This document shows, one piece after another, positions 28,874-38,924 of a stretch of DNA of 64,000 bases. Each line of letters opens with the position of its first letter. Position 1 is the first letter of the stretch. The notes beneath the pieces were generated by a model. That model worked only from the letters and a program-made list of their open reading frames with translations. It made no database searches and was not told the origin of the DNA. The DNA comes from Pseudoalteromonas arabiensis (GTDB lineage Bacteria > Pseudomonadota > Gammaproteobacteria > Enterobacterales > Alteromonadaceae), in NCBI RefSeq assembly GCF_001550155.1, contig NZ_LRUF01000019.1:248001-312000 (forward strand). The letters run 5' to 3'. The position numbers were made by a program, and so were the translations under genes.

Positions 28874-31138
28874 ATGAATAACCGTATTGTTAGCAAGTAC
28901 ACTTTGATAGCCAGTGCGCTGGCTATTATTATTAATTTTGAGGGGATTGCGGCTGAAGCTCAAATGAGCAAGCCTAAAGGCGCTGTTGGCAGCGGCCATG
29001 TTGCTCAAAATCAGGCAAAATCAAACCTATTTTGGTGGCCAAATCAGGTTGACCTAGCCCCGCTGCGTGACCATGACTCTCGCTCTAACCCGCTAGGAGA
29101 AAACTTTGATTATAAGAAAGCATTTTCTAAGCTCGATATGAATGCATTGAAAAGCGATATTAATAAAACACTCACAGACTCTCAGGACTGGTGGCCCGCA
29201 GACTGGGGAAATTATGGTCCTTTCTTTATACGTATGACATGGCATGCCGCGGGGACTTATCGAACGCTTGATGGTCGAGGGGGAGCCGGTGGAGGCCAAC
29301 AGAGATTTGACCCGCTAAATAGCTGGCCAGATAACGCAAGTTTAGACAAGGCGCGTCGACTACTTTGGCCAGTGAAACAAAAATACGGTGAACTTATTTC
29401 TTGGGGTGACCTTATAGTGCTTGCTGGCAATGTGTCTCTTGAGAATATGGGCTTTAAAACATATGGTTTTGCCGCAGGTCGTCAAGACGACTGGGAGCCT
29501 GATATGGTTTACTGGGGCCCTGAAGTTGAAATGTTAGCAAGTGACCGCCGAGAGGCTGATGGTAAATTAAAAAGACCACTTGCAGCTGTTCATATGGGGT
29601 TGATTTATGTGAACCCTGAAGGGCCAAATGGTGTTCCTGATCCTGTTGGTTCAGCGGCTAACATCAGAGAGTCTTTTGCCCGTATGGCGATGAATGATGA
29701 AGAAACGTTAGCACTTATTGCCGGTGGTCACACATTTGGAAAAATGCACGGTGCGCATAAAGCGGCAAAATGTATCGGCCCTGAGCCAGGTGCTGCTGGG
29801 CTCGAACAGCAAGGGTTAGGCTGGAAAAATAAATGCGGTAAAGGTCACTCTGAAGACACTGTTACAAGTGGTCTTGAGGGAGCGTGGACGCAATCACCAA
29901 CTCGCTGGACATCGCTTTATTTATCTAATCTTTTAAACTTTGAGTGGAAAAAAACAAAAAGCCCTGGTGGGGCGATTATTTGGGTACCGACGAATGAGTC
30001 TTTACATAAAGTCGTTCCAGATGCGCATGTTAAAGGAAAGTTCAATCCGCCTGTTATGACAACAGCTGACTTGGCATTGAAGTTTGATCCTGCGTATCGA
30101 AAAATTGCAGAAAGGTTCTTAGCCGACCCTGAAGAATACCGCTTAGCATTCGCAAAAGCGTGGTACAAACTGACTCACCGTGATATGGGACCTCGAGATA
30201 ACTATTTAGGTGATGCGTTTCCAAAAGAGAAGCTAATTTGGCAAGACCCAATAGATAAACCAAGTTACAAACTGGTTAATGCAAAAGACATTAAAACTCT
30301 GAAAAGTAATATTTTAAATTCGGGTTTAAGCGTTTCTGAGTTAGTAAGAGTTGCGTGGACATCGGCTGCTTCTTATCGAAATTCAGATATGCGAGGAGGC
30401 GCTAACGGCGCACGAATTGCGTTACAGCCGCAAAAAGAGTGGGCAGTGAATGCACCAAAAGACACAGCAAAAGTGATCGCTAAGCTGAAAAAAGTGAAAG
30501 ATGACTTTAACAAAAAGTCGCGAGGAGGCCGTAAGATCTCCCTCGCTGATACAATTGTACTTGCAGGAGCAGCAGGCATTGAAAAAGCGGCTAAAGAGGC
30601 TGGGTTCAAGGTAACAGTGCCATTTTCACCAGGACGAGGTGATGCAACCCAAGCCCAAACAGACATCAACTCGTTTTCTTTGTTAGAGCCTAAAGCGGAT
30701 GGATTTCAAAACTATTACCAAAAAGGCTATTACAAGTCTCCCACTGAGGCACTCGTTGATAAGGCTGACCAATTAGCCTTAACGGTACCTGAGATGACAG
30801 TATTAGTGGGTGGAATGCGCGTACTTGGTGCGAATAATTCCGGCAAGCACGGTATCTTTACTGATAAACCTGGTGTACTAAGCAATGACTTTTTCGTTAA
30901 CTTATTAGATATGTCTACTAAGTGGAAACGAAATGGTGATATCTATGAAGGAGTGGATAGAAAAACTGATAAGCTCAAATACACAGCCACACCGGTTGAT
31001 TTAATATTTGGTTCATCAGCTGAGCTTAGAGCCGTTGCAGAGGTTTATGCTTTCGATACATCAAAAGAACGTTTTGTTAACGATTTTATCAAAGCATGGG
31101 TCAAAGTTATGCAGGCTGATCGTTTCGATCTCAAATAA
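28874..31138 (+). CDS. katG: Exported catalase-peroxidase (KatG family)
   Basis: Heme b enzyme that breaks down H2O2. 754 residues, family length plus an N-terminal Sec-type signal sequence (h-region [12 protein letters not shown], possible cleavage after AAEA near 29), which suggests periplasmic location like KatP of pathogenic E. coli. Distal residues Arg120, Trp123 and His124 ([11 protein letters not shown]), Tyr245 and Met271 for the Trp-Tyr-Met adduct, and proximal His286 (GGHTFGK) are all present. The C-terminal half is the usual degenerate duplicate. TGAGGATT lies upstream of the ATG. It is followed by a cytochrome c peroxidase gene after a terminator. Confidence 0.95.
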   Translation: MNNRIVSKYTLIASALAIIINFEGIAAEAQMSKPKGAVGSGHVAQNQAKSNLFWWPNQVDLAPLRDHDSRSNPLGENFDYKKAFSKLDMNALKSDINKTLTDSQDWWPADWGNYGPFFIRMTWHAAGTYRTLDGRGGAGGGQQRFDPLNSWPDNASLDKARRLLWPVKQKYGELISWGDLIVLAGNVSLENMGFKTYGFAAGRQDDWEPDMVYWGPEVEMLASDRREADGKLKRPLAAVHMGLIYVNPEGPNGVPDPVGSAANIRESFARMAMNDEETLALIAGGHTFGKMHGAHKAAKCIGPEPGAAGLEQQGLGWKNKCGKGHSEDTVTSGLEGAWTQSPTRWTSLYLSNLLNFEWKKTKSPGGAIIWVPTNESLHKVVPDAHVKGKFNPPVMTTADLALKFDPAYRKIAERFLADPEEYRLAFAKAWYKLTHRDMGPRDNYLGDAFPKEKLIWQDPIDKPSYKLVNAKDIKTLKSNILNSGLSVSELVRVAWTSAASYRNSDMRGGANGARIALQPQKEWAVNAPKDTAKVIAKLKKVKDDFNKKSRGGRKISLADTIVLAGAAGIEKAAKEAGFKVTVPFSPGRGDATQAQTDINSFSLLEPKADGFQNYYQKGYYKSPTEALVDKADQLALTVPEMTVLVGGMRVLGANNSGKHGIFTDKPGVLSNDFFVNLLDMSTKWKRNGDIYEGVDRKTDKLKYTATPVDLIFGSSAELRAVAEVYAFDTSKERFVNDFIKAWVKVMQADRFDLK

Positions 31139-31153
31139 TTAAGTAATGAAACA

Positions 31154-31182
31154 AAGCGGTTTTATTTAAAGCCGCTTTTTTT
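31154..31182 (+). terminator. Intrinsic terminator of katG
   Basis: AAGCGGTTTT and AAAGCCGCTT form a 10-bp stem (one U-G pair) with an ATTT loop, followed by TTTTT. It separates katG from the next gene, which lies only 58 bp from katG, so read-through may link them. Confidence 0.85.
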
Positions 31183-31195
31183 AACCAGAAGCAAT

Positions 31196-32215
31196 ATGAG
31201 TATAAATCAGTTGATTGTTATCCTATTTAAGAAGTTAACACTTTTTATTGTGTTATCAGCTTCTTTAACTTTAAATGCACGAGCAAAGCAAGCCGATATA
31301 GATGACAAAGTACTTCGTAATAATGCACTATCTGTATTTGGTGTTATTCCTGAAAAAATGCCGCGCAGTGATGCAGATACACCCGCATTAATTCAGTTAG
31401 GCAAAAAACTCTATTTTGAAACTCGTTTATCTAGTAACAATAGCCAATCGTGTAATTCATGCCATAACTTGTTAAACGAAGGACAAGGTCACGACGCTAA
31501 GGTTGTTTCAGTAGGTGCCTTAGGCATAAAAGGGCGAAGAAATGCCCCATCTACATGGAATGCTGGTTTTCAATTTGCCCAAAACTGGGATGCACGGGCT
31601 GAAAACTTAGAGCAGCAAGCCTCTGAACCATTATTAAGTGAACACGAAATGGCGTTATCGAGTAAGCAAGAGGCTGTTGATAAACTTAGTACTTTATATA
31701 GTAAAGAGTTTGAATATGCTTTTCCAGATTCAAGCCCTGCGCTCACTTTTGAAAATATAACCAAAGCCTTAGCATCCTTTCAAAGAACATTGATCACACA
31801 AGATCGATTTGATCGTTACCTGAGCGGCGATAATAACGCTTTAACAGTACAAGAAAAGCGAGGTCTTTTACAGTTTCAAGAGAATAGTTGCGCAAGTTGT
31901 CACAGTGGCCGTCTTTTAGGTGGGCAGTTTACAATGAAAATGGGGATCGTAAACCCATACCCTAATCGAGATGATAGGGGGATGGGGGAGGTGACCAATA
32001 GAAAAGATCATGATTACTTATTTAAGGTGCCAAGCTTGCGGAATGTGGCAAACACAGCACCGTATTTTCATGATGGAGCTGCAACAACCTTACAAGAAGC
32101 TATTCACTTAACTGGCTGGCATCAATTAGGTAAAAAGCTCAGCGAGGAGGAGGTTGAAAATATAGCCGCTTTCTTAGAAACCTTAAATAATGAAAATACA
32201 GTTAACTTCCCATAA
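31196..32215 (+). CDS. Di-heme cytochrome c peroxidase family protein
   Basis: Periplasmic enzyme reducing H2O2 to water with electrons from cytochrome c, or a MauG-like relative. 339 residues. The signal peptide (about 1-30) ends ARA before KQAD. Two heme c sites are visible: CNSCH at 86-90 and CASCH at 232-236. The PSLRNVANTAPYFHDG segment near the C-terminus is typical of bacterial CcpA/MauG proteins. It is paired with the exported KatG, pointing to defence against peroxide in the envelope. The AGAAGC ribosome-binding site is weak. Confidence 0.92.
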   Translation: MSINQLIVILFKKLTLFIVLSASLTLNARAKQADIDDKVLRNNALSVFGVIPEKMPRSDADTPALIQLGKKLYFETRLSSNNSQSCNSCHNLLNEGQGHDAKVVSVGALGIKGRRNAPSTWNAGFQFAQNWDARAENLEQQASEPLLSEHEMALSSKQEAVDKLSTLYSKEFEYAFPDSSPALTFENITKALASFQRTLITQDRFDRYLSGDNNALTVQEKRGLLQFQENSCASCHSGRLLGGQFTMKMGIVNPYPNRDDRGMGEVTNRKDHDYLFKVPSLRNVANTAPYFHDGAATTLQEAIHLTGWHQLGKKLSEEEVENIAAFLETLNNENTVNFP

Positions 32216-32233
32216 GAAGTGCGCATCTTTTAA

Positions 32234-32956
32234 TTAATGTTTTAGTTGTGCTTGGTACTCACAAATGAGTAATTGCCAATCGCTTTGCTGCCAGTGCATT
32301 ATTTCGTTACGGCCTTGCTCTTTTGCAAATGAACGTGCCAAGCGTTTCATATTTTCTTGTTGCCAACTAACGTCAGGTTGCTTTATTTCGCCACGGTCGA
32401 AGTCAATAATGAAGACGTTACCGCTATCGTCAAATAAGATGTTATTGATATTTAAGTCTGCGTGATACACCCCGTGGTTATGAAATTCACTCAGTGTTGT
32501 TGCTATTTTTTTTAATTCATCATGACTAAGTGTGCGTGTAATAAGTATATCGAGTAAGCTTTGCGCGCCTGTCACTGCTTGTGTAATTATATCACCTCGA
32601 TAAATCAAGCCATGAGTCGTGACTTTCGCAGCTATTGGAGTGGGGACATTTAAACCCAATTCAGATAAGCGCATCATTAGCGAGAACTCTTTATACACAC
32701 GAGTTTTTTCTAAACCTAAGTAGAGATACTGATCAGTTAAAAGTTTACCAACAAGGCCGCCACGCCAGTAGTGCCTTAACACGGCAGTTAAGTGATCATG
32801 TTTAAAAAACCAAGCCGTTGCACGGCCTTTTTTAGCACCAACAATTTTATTTTGCTGTTGCCAAAAGTCAGCATCAAACCACTCGCGCGTGAGTAACTGG
32901 GTATAAGCGGGGTGACAAAGTAGCGTGGTATTTTCTTGATGCAGAGTCTCAAACAT
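32234..32956 (-). CDS. kdkA: 3-deoxy-D-manno-octulosonic acid kinase
   Basis: Phosphorylates the Kdo residue of lipopolysaccharide at O-4. 240 residues of the KdkA/RfaP kinase type: catalytic loop HADLNINNIL with Asp167 and the metal-binding Asp185 in IIDFDRGE. The conserved RHYWRGG segment at 61-67 is typical of KdkA. It ends 19 bp from the converging cytochrome c peroxidase gene and diverges from the heptosyltransferase. Its presence fits a single-Kdo inner core. Confidence 0.93.
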   Translation of the reverse strand: MFETLHQENTTLLCHPAYTQLLTREWFDADFWQQQNKIVGAKKGRATAWFFKHDHLTAVLRHYWRGGLVGKLLTDQYLYLGLEKTRVYKEFSLMMRLSELGLNVPTPIAAKVTTHGLIYRGDIITQAVTGAQSLLDILITRTLSHDELKKIATTLSEFHNHGVYHADLNINNILFDDSGNVFIIDFDRGEIKQPDVSWQQENMKRLARSFAKEQGRNEIMHWQQSDWQLLICEYQAQLKH

Positions 32957-33082
32957 AACAACTTAACGTATTAACGATCTATGCTTATTATAGTACCGTA
33001 TTTTTGGTATTTCGTATAAGTACTTGCAATAGCACAAAGTTAATTTAAGATCGCATTTTATTTGCTGTTGCTAAGGGCACAT

Positions 33083-34144
33083 GTGACTCATTCAACCTCG
33101 TATTCAGAGATATGTATATTAAGGCTTTCGGCTATTGGTGATGTTTGCCATGCGGTATCGGCTGTGCAAGCTATTCAAAAAGCGCATCCAAAGGCAAAAA
33201 TTACTTGGGTAATTGGTAAAGTCGAAGCAATGTTACTGGCTGATTTACCGGGTGTTGAATTTGTGGTGTTCGACAAAAAACAAGGTAAGCAAGCCTACAA
33301 ACAGCTTAAACAGGTTTTTAAAGGGCGACAATTTGATGTGTTACTACATATGCAAGTAGCACTGAGAGCGAACCTTGCAGCACGTTGTATTCCTGCCAAA
33401 GTAAAAGTTGGCTTTGATTGGGCGCGTGCAAAAGAATTACATAGCTTGTTTATTAACAAGCGCATTGCACCACAAGCCGAGGCTCATGTACTGGAAGGCT
33501 TTAAAGGGTTTGCCAGCGCCATTGGTGTGCCTGATTATCAACCAAGCTGGCAGATGCCAATTACCGAACAGCACCAGCAAGCTGCTGATATATTATTAGG
33601 TGCAGAGCGTTTAGCAGGGCGTATTTTTGTGATTTCACCTGCGGCAAGTAAAAAAGAGCGAAATTGGTTGCCTGAGCGCTATGCAGCACTTGCTGACTAC
33701 GCTCATAATCAAGGTTTCTCGGTAGTGATTACGGGGGGACCAACGCCGCTCGAAGAAACGCTTGCAGAGCAAATAATTAGTCACAGTAAGACGGCTATTT
33801 TGAATCTTGTCGGTAAAACTCAGCTAAAAGAGCTGTTATGTGTTTTAAAGCGTGCGTCTTTAGTGCTTGCTCCTGATACAGGCCCTGCCCATATGGCGGT
33901 TACGGTTGGCACCCCAGTGATAGGGTTATACGCTCATTCAAACCCTAAACGCACAGGGCCTTATTTGTACCAAGATTACGTGGTTGAGGTTTATCATCAA
34001 AACCTTGTTCAGCAAACGGGTAAAACAGCTGAACAATTATCATGGGGGACGCGTGTTAAAGGGGCTGATCTAATGACACAGATTAGTGTGCAAGATGTCA
34101 CTTTAATGTTTGACCTTGTCGTATTGAAAGAGCAACTGAAATGA
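33083..34144 (+). CDS. Glycosyltransferase family 9, heptosyltransferase-like
   Basis: Lipopolysaccharide core heptosyltransferase of the WaaC/WaaF type, using ADP-heptose in the cytoplasm. 353 residues from GTG 33083, chosen because AAGGG lies 5 nt before it; TTG 33062 would add seven residues. Family features are ILRLSAIGDVCHAVSAVQAI at the N-terminus, ISPAASKKERNWLPERY in the middle and LVLAPDTGPAHMAVTVGTPV near the C-terminus. Most likely heptosyltransferase I given the single copy and the neighbours. It overlaps gmhB by 4 nt. Confidence 0.87.
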   Translation: MTHSTSYSEICILRLSAIGDVCHAVSAVQAIQKAHPKAKITWVIGKVEAMLLADLPGVEFVVFDKKQGKQAYKQLKQVFKGRQFDVLLHMQVALRANLAARCIPAKVKVGFDWARAKELHSLFINKRIAPQAEAHVLEGFKGFASAIGVPDYQPSWQMPITEQHQQAADILLGAERLAGRIFVISPAASKKERNWLPERYAALADYAHNQGFSVVITGGPTPLEETLAEQIISHSKTAILNLVGKTQLKELLCVLKRASLVLAPDTGPAHMAVTVGTPVIGLYAHSNPKRTGPYLYQDYVVEVYHQNLVQQTGKTAEQLSWGTRVKGADLMTQISVQDVTLMFDLVVLKEQLK

Positions 34145-34692
34145 AGAAAGTATTATTTTTAGACCGTGATGGTGTCGTGAACATTGATCACGGTTATGTG
34201 TATAAACCACAAGAGTTTGAATTTGTTGCCGGTGTGTTTGATGCCTGCAAGAAGTTTACTGATAATGGCTACGAAATTGTGGTGGTTACTAATCAATCGG
34301 GGATTGGTCGGGGCTACTATTCTGAGCAGGATTTTCATAATCTAACAGCTTGGATGAAAGACGAGTTTAAACGTCATGACGTGCCTATTCTCGCGGTTTA
34401 CTTTTGTCCACATCATCCAACAAAAGCACAAGCGAGTTATTTACAAGAGTGTGACTGTCGTAAACCTGCGCCTGGAATGCTTTTACAGGCTATTACTGAG
34501 CATGATATTGACCCTAAAAAAAGTATCATGGTTGGTGATAAGTTAGGGGATTTAATTGCAGCTGAAAGGGCAAGTATTGCCACGCGTGTATTGGTGCGTT
34601 CAGGGCAAAGTTACGCAGAGTCAACAGAACAACATGCTGATATCGTTTGTGAGTCATTAGCCGACTTACCTGCTCTGGTTTTACACTCATAG
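34141..34692 (+). CDS. gmhB: D-glycero-beta-D-manno-heptose 1,7-bisphosphate 7-phosphatase
   Basis: Third activity of the ADP-heptose pathway. 183 residues of the HAD superfamily: nucleophile motif LDRDGVVN at 7-14, VVVTNQSGIGRG (motif II), VGDKLGDLIAAE (motif IV). The zinc-binding loop CPHHP...CDCRKP distinguishes GmhB. Overlaps the glycosyltransferase stop (ATGA), so they form one translational unit. Confidence 0.95.
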   Translation: MKKVLFLDRDGVVNIDHGYVYKPQEFEFVAGVFDACKKFTDNGYEIVVVTNQSGIGRGYYSEQDFHNLTAWMKDEFKRHDVPILAVYFCPHHPTKAQASYLQECDCRKPAPGMLLQAITEHDIDPKKSIMVGDKLGDLIAAERASIATRVLVRSGQSYAESTEQHADIVCESLADLPALVLHS

Positions 34693-34851
34693 CAGGTAAG
34701 ACCAGTTTTATTTCGCAAATCCGCACCCATTCAAGGCGTGCGACGAACTACAAACAGTGCAATTGTTCGCCTAAGCTTTTACAATAGGCGCAAATTTCAC
34801 AGTCACAGCTAATCGGCTCTGATTACTTAAAAGATTATTTGGAGATTTCAG

Positions 34852-36048
34852 ATGAGAGCATCTGCGTTTTTTAATCAGCTTCAGCAACAAATAGACGAAG
34901 TAAAAGCTGAAGGTCTATACAAAAGCGAACGTGTTATTACCTCACAACAACAGGCTCAAATTGAAGTTGCATCGGGTGATAAAGTTATCAACTTTTGTGC
35001 AAATAACTACTTAGGTCTAGCAAATAGCCCAGAGCTAATTAAAGCTGCGCAACAAGGTCTTGATGATCACGGTTTTGGTGTTGCATCAGTCCGTTTTATT
35101 TGTGGTACGCAAGATATTCATAAAACATTAGAAGAAAAGATTTCTGCGTTTTTAGAAACAGAAGATACCATTCTTTACTCATCATGTTTTGATGCAAACG
35201 CCGGTTTATTCGAAACTATCCTAGGCCCAGATGATGCAATTATCTCTGACGCTTTAAACCATGCTTCGATCATTGATGGTGTACGTCTTTGTAAAGCTAA
35301 GCGTTTCCGCTATGCCAATAACGACATGAGCGACCTTGAAAAGCAACTTATTGCAGCTGACGAAGCAGGTGCTAAAACAAAACTCATCGCAACAGACGGC
35401 GTTTTCTCAATGGACGGCGTAATTTGTAATCTTGAAGCGGTGTGTGACCTAGCTGATAAATATGATGCCTTAGTGATGGTGGATGACTCTCACGCGGTTG
35501 GTTTTGTAGGTGAAAATGGTAAAGGCACACCTGAATATTGTGGTGTACTTGACCGTGTTGATATCATCACAGGTACCTTGGGTAAAGCACTGGGCGGCGC
35601 ATCAGGTGGTTACACATCAGGTAAGAAAGAAATCGTTGAATGGTTACGTCAACGCTCGCGCCCGTATCTTTTCTCAAACTCACTTGCGCCATCAATTGTT
35701 ACAGCATCAATTAAAGTACTTGAAATGCTGAGCAACGGTGGTGAATTACGCGCTAAGCTTTGGGACAATGCAAAATATTTCCGTGAACAAATGGAAGCGG
35801 CTGGCTTTACCTGTGCAGGTAAAGATCATGCGATCATCCCTGTAATGTTAGGCGATGCTAAAGTTGCCTCAGCCATGGCAGACAAATTACTTGCTGAGGG
35901 TATTTACGTAACGGGTTTCTCATTCCCTGTGGTACCTAAAGGTCAAGCACGTATTCGTACGCAAATTTCTGCGGCGCATACAAAAGAGCAATTAGACACC
36001 GCAATAGCGGCCTTTACCCGTATTGGTAAAGAAATGGGTGTTATCTAA
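34852..36048 (+). CDS. kbl: 2-amino-3-ketobutyrate coenzyme A ligase
   Basis: PLP-dependent enzyme that cleaves 2-amino-3-ketobutyrate with CoA to glycine and acetyl-CoA, in threonine breakdown. 398 residues, the E. coli length. The internal-aldimine Lys is in [13 protein letters not shown] near 245. Other motifs are [12 protein letters not shown] near 43-54 and [11 protein letters not shown] near 208-218. GGAGATTTCAG precedes the ATG. Followed by tdh after a terminator-like hairpin. Confidence 0.96.
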   Translation: MRASAFFNQLQQQIDEVKAEGLYKSERVITSQQQAQIEVASGDKVINFCANNYLGLANSPELIKAAQQGLDDHGFGVASVRFICGTQDIHKTLEEKISAFLETEDTILYSSCFDANAGLFETILGPDDAIISDALNHASIIDGVRLCKAKRFRYANNDMSDLEKQLIAADEAGAKTKLIATDGVFSMDGVICNLEAVCDLADKYDALVMVDDSHAVGFVGENGKGTPEYCGVLDRVDIITGTLGKALGGASGGYTSGKKEIVEWLRQRSRPYLFSNSLAPSIVTASIKVLEMLSNGGELRAKLWDNAKYFREQMEAAGFTCAGKDHAIIPVMLGDAKVASAMADKLLAEGIYVTGFSFPVVPKGQARIRTQISAAHTKEQLDTAIAAFTRIGKEMGVI

Positions 36049-36059
36049 TTTTATTTCCT

Positions 36060-36088
36060 AAACCGAAGCCTTTGCTTCGGTTTTGTTT
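36060..36088 (+). terminator. Terminator-like hairpin between kbl and tdh
   Basis: AAACCGAAGC and GCTTCGGTTT form a perfect 10-bp stem with a CTTT loop, then TGTTTAATT. It may reduce tdh relative to kbl, or stabilise the kbl mRNA. Confidence 0.8.
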
Positions 36089-36103
36089 AATTGAGTGTGA
36101 ATC

Positions 36104-37129
36104 ATGAAAGCATTATCTAAATTAAAAGCAGAACCAGGAATTTGGATGACTGATGCGCCAAAGCCTGAAGTTGGCCATAACGATCTGCTTATTAAAATCC
36201 GCAAAACAGCAATTTGTGGAACAGATGTCCATATTTATAAATGGGATGAGTGGGCACAAAATACAATCCCAACGCCAATGGTCGTTGGCCACGAATATGT
36301 AGGTGAAGTGGTTGATATGGGCCAAGAAGTACGTGGTTTCCAAGTGGGTGACCGTGTATCGGGCGAAGGGCATATTACCTGTGGTCACTGTCGTAACTGT
36401 CGTGCTGGCCGTGTACATTTATGCCGTAACACCACAGGTGTTGGTGTTAATCGCGAAGGTGCATTTGCTGAATACCTTGTGATCCCCGCTTTCAACGCAT
36501 TTAAAATTCCAGATAACATTCCTGATGAGTTAGCATCAATCTTTGACCCATTCGGTAATGCAGTACATACAGCGTTATCGTTTGATTTAGTTGGTGAAGA
36601 CGTATTAATCACAGGAGCTGGCCCAATTGGTATCATGGCAGCAGCGGTTGCTAAACACGTTGGTGCACGTCATGTGGTTATCACTGACGTAAATGAATAC
36701 CGCTTAGATTTAGCGCGTAAAATGGGCGCTACTCGTGCTGTAAATGTGGCAACTGAAAAGCTTGAAGATGTAATGAAAGAGCTTGGCATGACAGAAGGCT
36801 TTGATATTGGCCTTGAAATGTCGGGTGTGCCAGTTGCATTTAACAGCATGCTTAATAACATGAATCACGGTGGCAAAATCGCTATGCTAGGTATTCCACC
36901 TTCAGATATGGCGGTTGATTGGAACCAAGTTATTTTCAAAGGCTTAATTATCAAAGGTATTTACGGCCGTGAAATGTTTGAAACTTGGTATAAAATGGCA
37001 AGCTTAATTCAATCAGGCCTTGATCTGAAACCAATAATTACTCACCAGTTCTCTGTGGATGATTTCCAAGAGGGCTTTGATACAATGATTTCAGGCCAAT
37101 CTGGTAAAGTAATCCTTAACTGGGATTAG
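36104..37129 (+). CDS. tdh: L-threonine 3-dehydrogenase
   Basis: Oxidises threonine to 2-amino-3-ketobutyrate with NAD+, feeding Kbl. 341 residues, the E. coli length. Zinc medium-chain dehydrogenase: catalytic zinc Cys38 (AICGTDVH), the structural zinc loop [15 protein letters not shown] near 93-107, and the NAD-binding [13 protein letters not shown] near 171-183. It ends with a strong terminator. Confidence 0.97.
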   Translation: MKALSKLKAEPGIWMTDAPKPEVGHNDLLIKIRKTAICGTDVHIYKWDEWAQNTIPTPMVVGHEYVGEVVDMGQEVRGFQVGDRVSGEGHITCGHCRNCRAGRVHLCRNTTGVGVNREGAFAEYLVIPAFNAFKIPDNIPDELASIFDPFGNAVHTALSFDLVGEDVLITGAGPIGIMAAAVAKHVGARHVVITDVNEYRLDLARKMGATRAVNVATEKLEDVMKELGMTEGFDIGLEMSGVPVAFNSMLNNMNHGGKIAMLGIPPSDMAVDWNQVIFKGLIIKGIYGREMFETWYKMASLIQSGLDLKPIITHQFSVDDFQEGFDTMISGQSGKVILNWD

Positions 37130-37145
37130 TGCCGTTTATAGTGAT

Positions 37146-37169
37146 AAGGCGGCATATTGCCGCCTTTTT
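37146..37169 (+). terminator. Intrinsic terminator of tdh
   Basis: AAGGCGGCA and TGCCGCCTT form a perfect 9-bp stem with a TAT loop and a U-run. Confidence 0.92.
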
Positions 37170-37184
37170 AGTTTAGAGAGTATT

Positions 37185-37502
37185 ATGTCATACAAACATA
37201 TTTCAGTAAGCGACACGTTTGCGCTTTTAGATAAAGAAGACGTTGTGATTGCCGATATTCGTGATCCTAACTCGTTTAAAACGGGGCACATTCCTGGCTC
37301 TGAGCATTTATCAAATGCTAATATTAGCGAATTTATGATGAATAAAGAGTTCGATCAGCCAATCATTATTGTTTGCTATCATGGTGTAAGTTCTCAAGGT
37401 GCTGCGAGCTACTTAGTTGAGCAGGGCTTTGAAGATGTTTACAGCATGGATGGAGGCTTTACAGCTTGGCAAACACAACTTCCGGAGCATATTGAACGAT
37501 GA
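37185..37502 (+). CDS. glpE: Thiosulfate sulfurtransferase GlpE (rhodanese)
   Basis: Single-domain rhodanese, 105 residues. The active-site loop CYHGVSSQ starts at Cys64; the DIRDPNSFKTGHIPGS motif is at 24-39. Transfers sulfane sulfur in the cytoplasm. Overlaps glpG by 4 nt. In E. coli it is in glpEGR; no glpR follows here. Confidence 0.93.
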   Translation: MSYKHISVSDTFALLDKEDVVIADIRDPNSFKTGHIPGSEHLSNANISEFMMNKEFDQPIIIVCYHGVSSQGAASYLVEQGFEDVYSMDGGFTAWQTQLPEHIER

Positions 37503-38314
37503 TTGAACTGGGCAGCATAAATAATCCTCGCGCGGCGCAGGGATTTATTGACTATATTAAAAGCAAAGGCTTACAGGGTGAGCTTCGCTCTGAAGATGGT
37601 AAAACCGTCATTATTTGTGTTGCTCCAGAGCATTTTCATCAAGCTCAGCCATTATGGCAAGAGTTTGCGGCAAATCCACACGATGAAAAGTATCTGCAAG
37701 CCTCTTGGCAAGTGGGGAGCACACAGTCATCACTTTCTTATCAAGGTCAGTCGCTCAACCTAAAAGCGCGTTTTAAAGCATTAAGCTGGCTCAATCGCAC
37801 TGTTACGTTAGTATCAATAGCGATTTTTGTGGCTTTTTTACTCGGTGGTTTTGATACCATTTATCGGATGCTACAGTTTAATCCTGCGCAACCGCTTAGT
37901 TGGTTTACACCAGCAATCGTGCATTTTAGTGCTATCCATTTAATTTTTAATTTAATTTGGTGGATGACACTAGGTAATGACATTGAAAAGCGCAGTGGAA
38001 AGTTAACCTTAGTCGGCTTATTTTTAGTGACCGCATTTATCAGTAACTGGGCTCAGTTTTTATTGGTTGGGCCTAATTTTGGTGGCTTGAGTGGTGTTGT
38101 CTACGGTTTGCTAGGCTTTTGTTGGATATACAGTGTAATGAGGCCAACAGAGCCGCCTTTAGTCAGCAAGAGTATTGTTGGCTTTATGCTTGTTTGGCTG
38201 ATTTTAGGCTTTGTTGAAATGTTACCTGTCAATATGGCTAACTGGGCGCATCTTGCGGGGCTTTTATCAGGTATGGCTTATGCTGTATCAGATAAGTTAC
38301 TTTCGCGCCGTTAA
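37499..38314 (+). CDS. glpG: Rhomboid intramembrane serine protease GlpG
   Basis: 271 residues. A cytoplasmic N-terminal domain (about 1-80) precedes six predicted TM helices. Catalytic Ser is in GLSGVVYGLLGF near 197 and catalytic His in NWAHLAGLLSG near 250, matching E. coli Ser201 and His254. The L1 loop hydrophobic HLIFNLIWWMTLGNDIE segment is present. Translationally coupled to glpE. Confidence 0.95.
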   Translation: MIELGSINNPRAAQGFIDYIKSKGLQGELRSEDGKTVIICVAPEHFHQAQPLWQEFAANPHDEKYLQASWQVGSTQSSLSYQGQSLNLKARFKALSWLNRTVTLVSIAIFVAFLLGGFDTIYRMLQFNPAQPLSWFTPAIVHFSAIHLIFNLIWWMTLGNDIEKRSGKLTLVGLFLVTAFISNWAQFLLVGPNFGGLSGVVYGLLGFCWIYSVMRPTEPPLVSKSIVGFMLVWLILGFVEMLPVNMANWAHLAGLLSGMAYAVSDKLLSRR

Positions 38315-38322
38315 AGTAATCT

Positions 38323-38342
38323 GTGACGGCGTTTGCCGTCAC
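38323..38342. terminator. Hairpin between glpG and the FliL-like gene
   Basis: GTGACGGC and GCCGTCAC form a perfect 8-bp stem with a GTTT loop, between converging genes. The plus-strand tail TTGTTATG is only moderately U-rich. Confidence 0.6.
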
Positions 38343-38351
38343 TTGTTATGG

Positions 38352-38759
38352 CTAGTGATATAAGTATTTAGTGAACAACACTTCACGCACTATTTCTTGT
38401 CCAGTCTCTTGTTTTAAAAGTGTTTTTAACTTTTCAGTACAGCGTTTTCTAATTTCTTCTCGACCGGTAAGCGACTTGATATTCTCTTCTGGCTCTTTAG
38501 AAAGAATTTCAACAATCGCATCACGCAGCAAAGGGGTATGATGTTCTACGACACGGATATCTGACATGTCATTGAGCATAAGATCGACCGTAATACGTAC
38601 ATAACCAAGCTTTTTGTTACCTTGGCCAATATAATTGGTAATTATGTCTGGCTCAAAACCAAAATAACCGACTTTTGACTCGGCATGTGCCGAAAAACTA
38701 ATTGTTGCATTAACTGCTAATAGGCATATCAAATAAATTGATAATAACGATTTTTTCAT
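38352..38759 (-). CDS. FliL-like protein with signal peptide
   Basis: 135 residues with an N-terminal signal sequence or anchor (about 1-26, ending SAHA). The rest resembles the periplasmic part of FliL, a flagellar basal-body protein: GYVRITVDLMLND, LRDAIVEILSKEP, REEIRKRCTEKLKTLL. FliL normally has a TM helix rather than a cleaved signal and lies in the flagellar operon; this copy is alone between glpG and ubiC. It may be a FliL paralogue acting outside flagella. Confidence 0.7.
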   Translation of the reverse strand: MKKSLLSIYLICLLAVNATISFSAHAESKVGYFGFEPDIITNYIGQGNKKLGYVRITVDLMLNDMSDIRVVEHHTPLLRDAIVEILSKEPEENIKSLTGREEIRKRCTEKLKTLLKQETGQEIVREVLFTKYLYH

Positions 38760-38924
38760 AGTTAAAAATAGTCCACCCTTTCAATGGTTTTTAGTCTATA
38801 CCCAAACTTACTAGAGATACAGGTTGTTGTAAGAATTTTAACTGTTATTGAGATTAAATGATGGCTTTTGCCAAACGTTTTGCAGTGATATCATTTGCGC
38901 GGTTTCTTAAAATACTGAGTTGTT

